64,000 nt of DNA from Actinokineospora pegani (lineage in GTDB: Bacteria; Actinomycetota; Actinomycetes; Mycobacteriales; Pseudonocardiaceae), in NCBI RefSeq assembly GCF_009745975.1, contig NZ_WHOL01000056.1, positions 1 through 64,000 on the forward strand, read 5' to 3'. Below the pieces are notes generated by a model. It was not told the DNA's origin and ran no database searches. It worked only from the letters and a program-made list of their open reading frames with translations. Of the stretch, positions 60,150 through 64,000 are shown one piece after another (position 1 is the first letter of the stretch; the number at the start of each line of letters is the position of its first letter). Both the position numbers and the translations under genes were made by a program.

Positions 60150-60770
60150 ATGAAGGAATCCACAATCGGGTCGTGGCTGGCCGACCTCGGCGATCGTACC
60201 CCGACACCGGGCGGGGGCGGCGCCGCGGCGCTGCTGGCCGCCACCGGGGCGTCGCTGGTCGGCATGGTCAGCTCCTACACGACCGGCGGCAAGTGGGCCG
60301 ACCGCGAGGAGGACATGCTCAAGGTCAAGGCGGAGGCGGACCTGCTGCGCGACCAGGCGCTGGCGCTGGCCGACGCCGACGCCGACGCGTTCGCCGCCGT
60401 GGGTTCGGCCTACGGGCTGCCGCGCGGCACCGACGAGGACAAGGCCGCGCGCCGCGAGGCGATCCAGGCCGCGCTCAAGGGAGCCGCGCAGCCGCCGGTC
60501 GACACCGGGGGCGTCGCCGCCCGCGTGGTGGAGCTGGCCGAGGGCCTGGTCGAGCGGGGCAACCCGAACGTGGTCTCCGACGTGGCCGTCGCCGCGTCCA
60601 GCGCCGCCGCGGCGCTGGAGTCGGCCATCGTGAACATCGAGATCAACGCTGGGTCCATCAAGGACACCGAGGTCGTCGACGGGCTGCGCGCCGAGGTCGA
60701 CAAGCTCACCGGGGCCATCGAGCGGGCCCGCCGGGTCGTCGAGCGCGTGCGGGAGGGCCTCCGTGGCTGA
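60150..60770 (+). CDS. formiminotetrahydrofolate cyclodeaminase-like protein
   Basis: A 206-residue protein matching the cyclodeaminase domain (FTCD C-terminal) family. SIGSWLADLGDRTPTPGGGG, AAALLAATGASLVGMVSSYT and ADADAFAAVGSAYGLPRG are typical, and NPNVVSDVAVAASSAAAALE the conserved helical segment. The enzyme releases ammonia from formiminotetrahydrofolate to form methenyl-THF, the substrate of FolD's cyclohydrolase, and folD follows with an 8-bp overlap. ATG at 60150; a TACTAT -10 box at 60136-60141 would place the transcript start near the ATG, so a leaderless mRNA is possible. ATG at 60123 is less likely. Confidence 0.88.
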   Translation: MKESTIGSWLADLGDRTPTPGGGGAAALLAATGASLVGMVSSYTTGGKWADREEDMLKVKAEADLLRDQALALADADADAFAAVGSAYGLPRGTDEDKAARREAIQAALKGAAQPPVDTGGVAARVVELAEGLVERGNPNVVSDVAVAASSAAAALESAIVNIEINAGSIKDTEVVDGLRAEVDKLTGAIERARRVVERVREGLRG

Positions 60771-61608
60771 GTCGCTGTCCGGCAAGGCCCTCGCGGCCCA
60801 GATCCGCGCGGACGTCACCGAACGCGCGGCCAAGCTGGCCGCCGACGGGACCACCCCGACCCTGGCCATCGTCGTGGCCACCGAGGACGAGGGCACGCTC
60901 TGGTACGTGCGCTCGATCGTCAAGGCCGCGGCCAAGGTCGGCGTCGAGGCGGTCATCCGCACCGTCGGGCCGACCGCCGAGGCCATCGCCGCCGAGCTGT
61001 CCGAGCGCGCGGCCGACGACGCCACGCACGGGATCATCCTGCAGACCCCGCTGCCCGACGGCGTGTCGCTGTCCGACCTGGCGCACCTGGTCCCCGCGGC
61101 CAAGGACGTCGACGGGGCGAGCCCGGTCAGCGCGGGCAACCTGGTCATCGGCACCCCGGCGTTCGCCCCCGCCACCGCCCAGGCGTGCCTGGAGCTGCTG
61201 GCCCACCACGGCGTCTACCTCACGGGCAAGCGGGCCGTGGTCGTCGGCCGCTCCGCCGTCGTCGGCAAGCCGGTCGCGCAACTGCTGCTGCGCGCCGACG
61301 CGACGGTCACCGTCACCCACTCCCGCACGGCCGACCTGCCCGCCGTGGCCCGCACCGCCGAGGTGCTGGTCGTGGCGATCGGCCGGGCGAACTTCGTCAG
61401 CGCCGACCACGTCGCCCCCGGCGCGGTCGTCGTCGACGTCGGCACCAACACCGCCGAGGACGGGTCGCTGGTCGGCGACGTGCAGGCGTCCTCGGTCGAG
61501 CCGGTCGCCGGGGCGCTCTCCCCGGTCCCCGGCGGGGTCGGTCCGGTCACCACCGCGCTGCTGCTGCGGCACACCGTGTCCGCCGCCGAGGGCGGGTTCG
61601 ACCGGTAG
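60763..61608 (+). CDS. folD: methylenetetrahydrofolate dehydrogenase/cyclohydrolase FolD
   Basis: A 281-residue bifunctional FolD that interconverts methylene-, methenyl- and formyl-THF. The catalytic lysine lies in LWYVRSIVKAAAKVGV (Y-x-x-x-K type motif), the folate pocket in GIILQTPLPDGVSL and DVDGASPVSAGNL, and the NADP site in VVVGRSAVVGKPVAQLLL. PVPGGVGPVTTALLL is the C-terminal signature. GTG start overlaps the cyclodeaminase gene by 8 bp, so ammonia release and methenyl-THF use are coupled in one operon. Length and motifs are ordinary. Confidence 0.95.
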   Translation: MAESLSGKALAAQIRADVTERAAKLAADGTTPTLAIVVATEDEGTLWYVRSIVKAAAKVGVEAVIRTVGPTAEAIAAELSERAADDATHGIILQTPLPDGVSLSDLAHLVPAAKDVDGASPVSAGNLVIGTPAFAPATAQACLELLAHHGVYLTGKRAVVVGRSAVVGKPVAQLLLRADATVTVTHSRTADLPAVARTAEVLVVAIGRANFVSADHVAPGAVVVDVGTNTAEDGSLVGDVQASSVEPVAGALSPVPGGVGPVTTALLLRHTVSAAEGGFDR

Positions 61609-61698
61609 CCGCGGCGGGTCGGTGGTGCGGGCCAGGGCATGTCCTAGGTCACCCTCGCCCGCTGGTGATCCACTCGTATTGTCGGGTGGGGCCGCCGG

Positions 61699-61717
61699 TA
61701 AGGGTAGCCTCACTTCC
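61699..61717. promoter_or_regulatory. iron box (IdeR/DmdR-type) upstream of siderophore genes
   Basis: TAAGGGTAGCCTCACTTCC matches the actinobacterial iron box TTAGGTTAGGCTCACCTAA at 13 of 19 positions, including the central TAG-CTCAC core. It lies 18 bp before the desA-like start. IdeR/DmdR bound to Fe2+ would repress the siderophore operon in iron-rich cells. Confidence 0.7.
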
Positions 61718-61734
61718 CGACTCGAAGGGGTCCG

Positions 61735-63081
61735 ATGACGCACGAGATCGCCGCGCTGGCCGAGCCGGACGCGGTCCGCGCGTTGGTGTCGGTCGCCCTG
61801 GACGCGCTCGCCGCCGGGGTGGCCGACCGCGGCGGCCCGCTGCCCCGGGGCGGCCCGGACGCGCTGGTCTCGGTCGACGACCCGCTGCCCGCCGCCGGCA
61901 TCGGCGCCGCGGCCGCGCTGGCCGGGCTGACCCGGCGGCTGGCCGCGGGCGCCGCCGACCCGGCCGACCCGTGGTGCGCCGCGCACCTGCACTGCCCGCC
62001 GCTGGCCGTGGCCGCCGCGGCCGACCTGGTCGCCAGCGTGCTCAACCCGTCGATGGACTCCTGGGACCAGGCGCCCGCGGCCAGCAGGCTCGAGGCCGAG
62101 CTGACCAGGGGCCTGGCCCGGCTCTGCCACCCCGGCGCCGCGGCCCCGGACGCGCTGGTGACCACCGGTGGGACCGAGTCGAACCTGCTCGGGCTGCTGC
62201 TGGCCCGGGAGAACCTGGGCCCGGTCACCGTGCTGTGCGGGCGCAACGCCCACCACAGCGTCGCCCGCGCCGCCTGGCTGCTCGGCCTGCGCGAACCGGT
62301 CGCGGTGGACTGCTCCGGCGACCGCGTCGACCCGGCCGCGCTGACCGCCGCGCTGGCCGGGGTCGACGGGCCGACCGCGGTCGTCGCGACGATGGGCACC
62401 ACCAACACCGGCGCGCTGGACCCGCTGCCGGAGATCACCGCCGCCGCCCGCGCCGCGGGCTCCTGGCTGCACGTCGACGCCGCCTACGCGGGCGCGCTGC
62501 TGTTCAGCGACCGCCGCCGCGACCTGGTCGCGGGGCTGGCCGGGGCCGACTCGGTGGCCATGGACCTGCACAAGTTCGGCTGGCAGCCGATCGCCGCCGG
62601 GCTGCTGACCTGCGCGGACGCGGGCGTGCTCGCCACCATGACCGCCCGCGCCGACTACCTGTCCGCCGACGACGACACCGAGGCGGGCCTGCCCGACCTG
62701 CTCGGCCGCTCGCTGCGCACGTCCCGGCGCCCGGACGCGTTCAAGATCGCCGTGACGCTGCGCGCGCTCGGCCGCTCCGGGGTCGGCGCGATGATCGACC
62801 ACTGCTGCGACACCGCCACCGCCGTCGCCGCCGAGATCGCCGACCGGCCCGACCTGCTGCTGTGGGGGCCGCCCGCGCTGTCGACCGTCGTGTTCCGCCC
62901 GTCGGAGGCCGCCGACGAGGCCGTCGCCCGGTTGCGGCGCGACCTGCTGCTGTCCGGGCGGGCGGTGCTGGGCCGGGCCACGCTCGACGGGCGGCTGTGG
63001 CTCAAGCTGACCCTGCTGCACCCGCACGCCACCGCCGACGGGTACCGGCCGCTGCTCGACCTGGTCGCGGGGGCGGCATGA
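61735..63081 (+). CDS. PLP-dependent decarboxylase, siderophore type (DesA-like)
   Basis: A 448-residue group II PLP decarboxylase similar to the lysine/diaminobutyrate decarboxylases that open hydroxamate siderophore pathways. HLHCPPLAVAAAADLVASVL, NPSMDSWDQAPAASRLE and VTTGGTESNLLGLLLAREN are family features; the PLP aspartate lies in WLHVDAAYAGALLF and the PLP lysine in SVAMDLHKFGWQPIAAG. ATG at 61735. Iron box directly upstream and an N-hydroxylase gene overlapping its stop (ATGA) point to a desferrioxamine-like route, in which it would make cadaverine from lysine. Substrate is inferred. Confidence 0.88.
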   Translation: MTHEIAALAEPDAVRALVSVALDALAAGVADRGGPLPRGGPDALVSVDDPLPAAGIGAAAALAGLTRRLAAGAADPADPWCAAHLHCPPLAVAAAADLVASVLNPSMDSWDQAPAASRLEAELTRGLARLCHPGAAAPDALVTTGGTESNLLGLLLARENLGPVTVLCGRNAHHSVARAAWLLGLREPVAVDCSGDRVDPAALTAALAGVDGPTAVVATMGTTNTGALDPLPEITAAARAAGSWLHVDAAYAGALLFSDRRRDLVAGLAGADSVAMDLHKFGWQPIAAGLLTCADAGVLATMTARADYLSADDDTEAGLPDLLGRSLRTSRRPDAFKIAVTLRALGRSGVGAMIDHCCDTATAVAAEIADRPDLLLWGPPALSTVVFRPSEAADEAVARLRRDLLLSGRAVLGRATLDGRLWLKLTLLHPHATADGYRPLLDLVAGAA

Positions 63082-64000
63082 CCGTGCGGGTCCTCGACCT
63101 GGCCGGGGTCGGCGCGGGTCCGTTCAACCTGTCGCTGGCCGCGCTGGCGTCGGGGACCGGGCTGGCCACGGCGTTGTTCGAGCGGGAGCCGGAGTTCCAC
63201 TGGCACCCGGGCATGATGATCGAGGGCGCCACGCTGCAGGTGCCGTTCCTGGCGGACCTGGTCAGCCTGGTCGAGCCCGCGCACCCGCTGTCGTTCCTGA
63301 GCTACCTGCGCGACCGCGACCGGTTGTTCCCGTTCTACTTCGCCGAGAAGTTCCACATCCCGCGCGCGGAGTACGACGACTACTGCCGCTGGGCGGCGCA
63401 CCGCTTGCCGTGCAACTTCTCCAGGAATGTTCGCACTGTCCGGTGGTCAGACAGGGATGAGTTGTTTGAGCTCGATGTGGACGGTGAGCGTGTTCTTGCG
63501 CGCGCGGTCGTCCTCGGTGTGGGAACAGGGGCACACGTTCCGGAACCGCTGCGGGGCATGGACCGTGTGACGCATTCCGCGCGGTACCTGGAATCCCGCG
63601 ACCGGTTGGTCGCCGCTGACGACGTCACCGTCATCGGCTCTGGGCAGTCTGGGGCCGAGGTGTTCCTGGACTTGTTGCGCAGACGCGCTGGTGGGGTGCG
63701 CTGGCTGACGCGCACCCGCGCGTTCGCGCCGATGGAGTACTCGAAGCTGGGGCTCGAGCAGTTCACCCCCGACTACACCCGCTACTTCCGTGGGCTGCCC
63801 ACCGCTGTCCGTGACGCTCTAGTCCCTTCGCAGTGGCAGCTCTACAAAGCAATCGATGCCGACACCATCGCTGAGATCCACGAAGAGCTCTATCGGCGCA
63901 CCGTCGGCGGCGGATGGCCCTCGGCCGTGCTCGCGCCGGGCGTCGAGGTCACCGCGGCCACCGCTGTCGACGACGGGCTTGAACTGGCATTGCGCCACGT
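63078..64000 (+). CDS. L-lysine/cadaverine N-hydroxylase (DesB-like), 3' end outside window
   Basis: The first 307 residues of a flavin N-hydroxylating monooxygenase of the lysine N6-hydroxylase/ornithine N5-oxygenase family. The FAD motif is DLAGVGAGPFNLSLAALASG (about 7-26), followed by FHWHPGMMIEGATLQVPFLA and LVSLVEPAHPLSFLSYL. The NADPH motif is VTVIGSGQSGAEVFLDLLRR, and YSKLGLEQFTPDYTRYF is the conserved later segment. It hydroxylates the amine made by the preceding enzyme. ATG overlaps the decarboxylase stop. Bases about 63400-63600 look less GC-rich than the rest. The gene continues past the window end; desC/desD-type genes are expected next. Confidence 0.92.
   Translation, partial: MTVRVLDLAGVGAGPFNLSLAALASGTGLATALFEREPEFHWHPGMMIEGATLQVPFLADLVSLVEPAHPLSFLSYLRDRDRLFPFYFAEKFHIPRAEYDDYCRWAAHRLPCNFSRNVRTVRWSDRDELFELDVDGERVLARAVVLGVGTGAHVPEPLRGMDRVTHSARYLESRDRLVAADDVTVIGSGQSGAEVFLDLLRRRAGGVRWLTRTRAFAPMEYSKLGLEQFTPDYTRYFRGLPTAVRDALVPSQWQLYKAIDADTIAEIHEELYRRTVGGGWPSAVLAPGVEVTAATAVDDGLELALRH

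Noticed and set aside
1-64000. tRNA, rRNA or riboswitch genes
   Set aside because: I found no cloverleaf with a conserved TTCGA arm, no rRNA sequence and no recognisable riboswitch core.

Overview
The window is very GC-rich, with frequent GTG starts, chains of genes overlapping by ATGA or GTGA, and families typical of actinobacteria: coproporphyrin-dependent haem genes with ChdC, F420-type enzymes, LigC and LigD-polymerase repair genes, an EamA exporter and desferrioxamine-type siderophore genes with an IdeR/DmdR-like iron box. I read it as a chromosomal segment of a filamentous actinobacterium, most likely Pseudonocardiales (Saccharothrix/Actinokineospora-like). The genus is inferred from gene content only.

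Left part (1-15.4 kb): a transposase relic, an alpha/beta hydrolase, two tandem DUF72 genes with a coupled HNH nuclease, a fadB-fadA beta-oxidation pair behind two palindromic operators, a TetR regulator divergent from a deazaflavin-type oxidoreductase with three matching operators between them, an RNase D-like exonuclease, an orphan LuxR-type response regulator, a membrane dipeptidase, a large secreted M14 carboxypeptidase and an asparaginase-like protein. From 16.1 to 20.7 kb lie hemE, hemY/cgoX, chdC and a coupled class III CoA-transferase, then a 0.75 kb gene-free stretch with a degenerate ~45-bp tandem repeat. From 21.5 to 27.8 kb come a stand-alone LigD-type polymerase, hisS, msrB, and a trio (Cys-tailed TIGR04222-like membrane protein, DUF692/MNIO enzyme, small helper) that looks like a RiPP-type peptide-modification unit.

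Middle (28-42.4 kb): secreted nuclease- and hydrolase-type proteins (one lipoprotein has lost its nucleophilic serine), an exporter, ATP-dependent ligase LigC, and a run of overlapping minus-strand genes that joins an ECF sigma factor, an anti-sigma/Asp23 fusion, several Asp23/Gls24 proteins, small membrane proteins and a HPD-motif protein into what looks like one envelope-stress unit. ZapE, PAP2, PPK2 and ornithine aminotransferase follow.

Right part: a complete type I-E CRISPR-Cas locus (42.7-53.8 kb; cas3-cas8e-cse2-cas7e-cas5e-cas6e-cas1-cas2, then a pseudogene, a leader and an array of 20 exact plus 3 decayed repeats). Upstream of cas3 is a region of nested, mutually exclusive inverted repeats. 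After the array come an S1C protease, an S9 peptidase, an XRE regulator, an LLM oxidoreductase, folate one-carbon genes (folC, cyclodeaminase, folD) and the start of a siderophore operon (desA/desB-like) that runs off the window.
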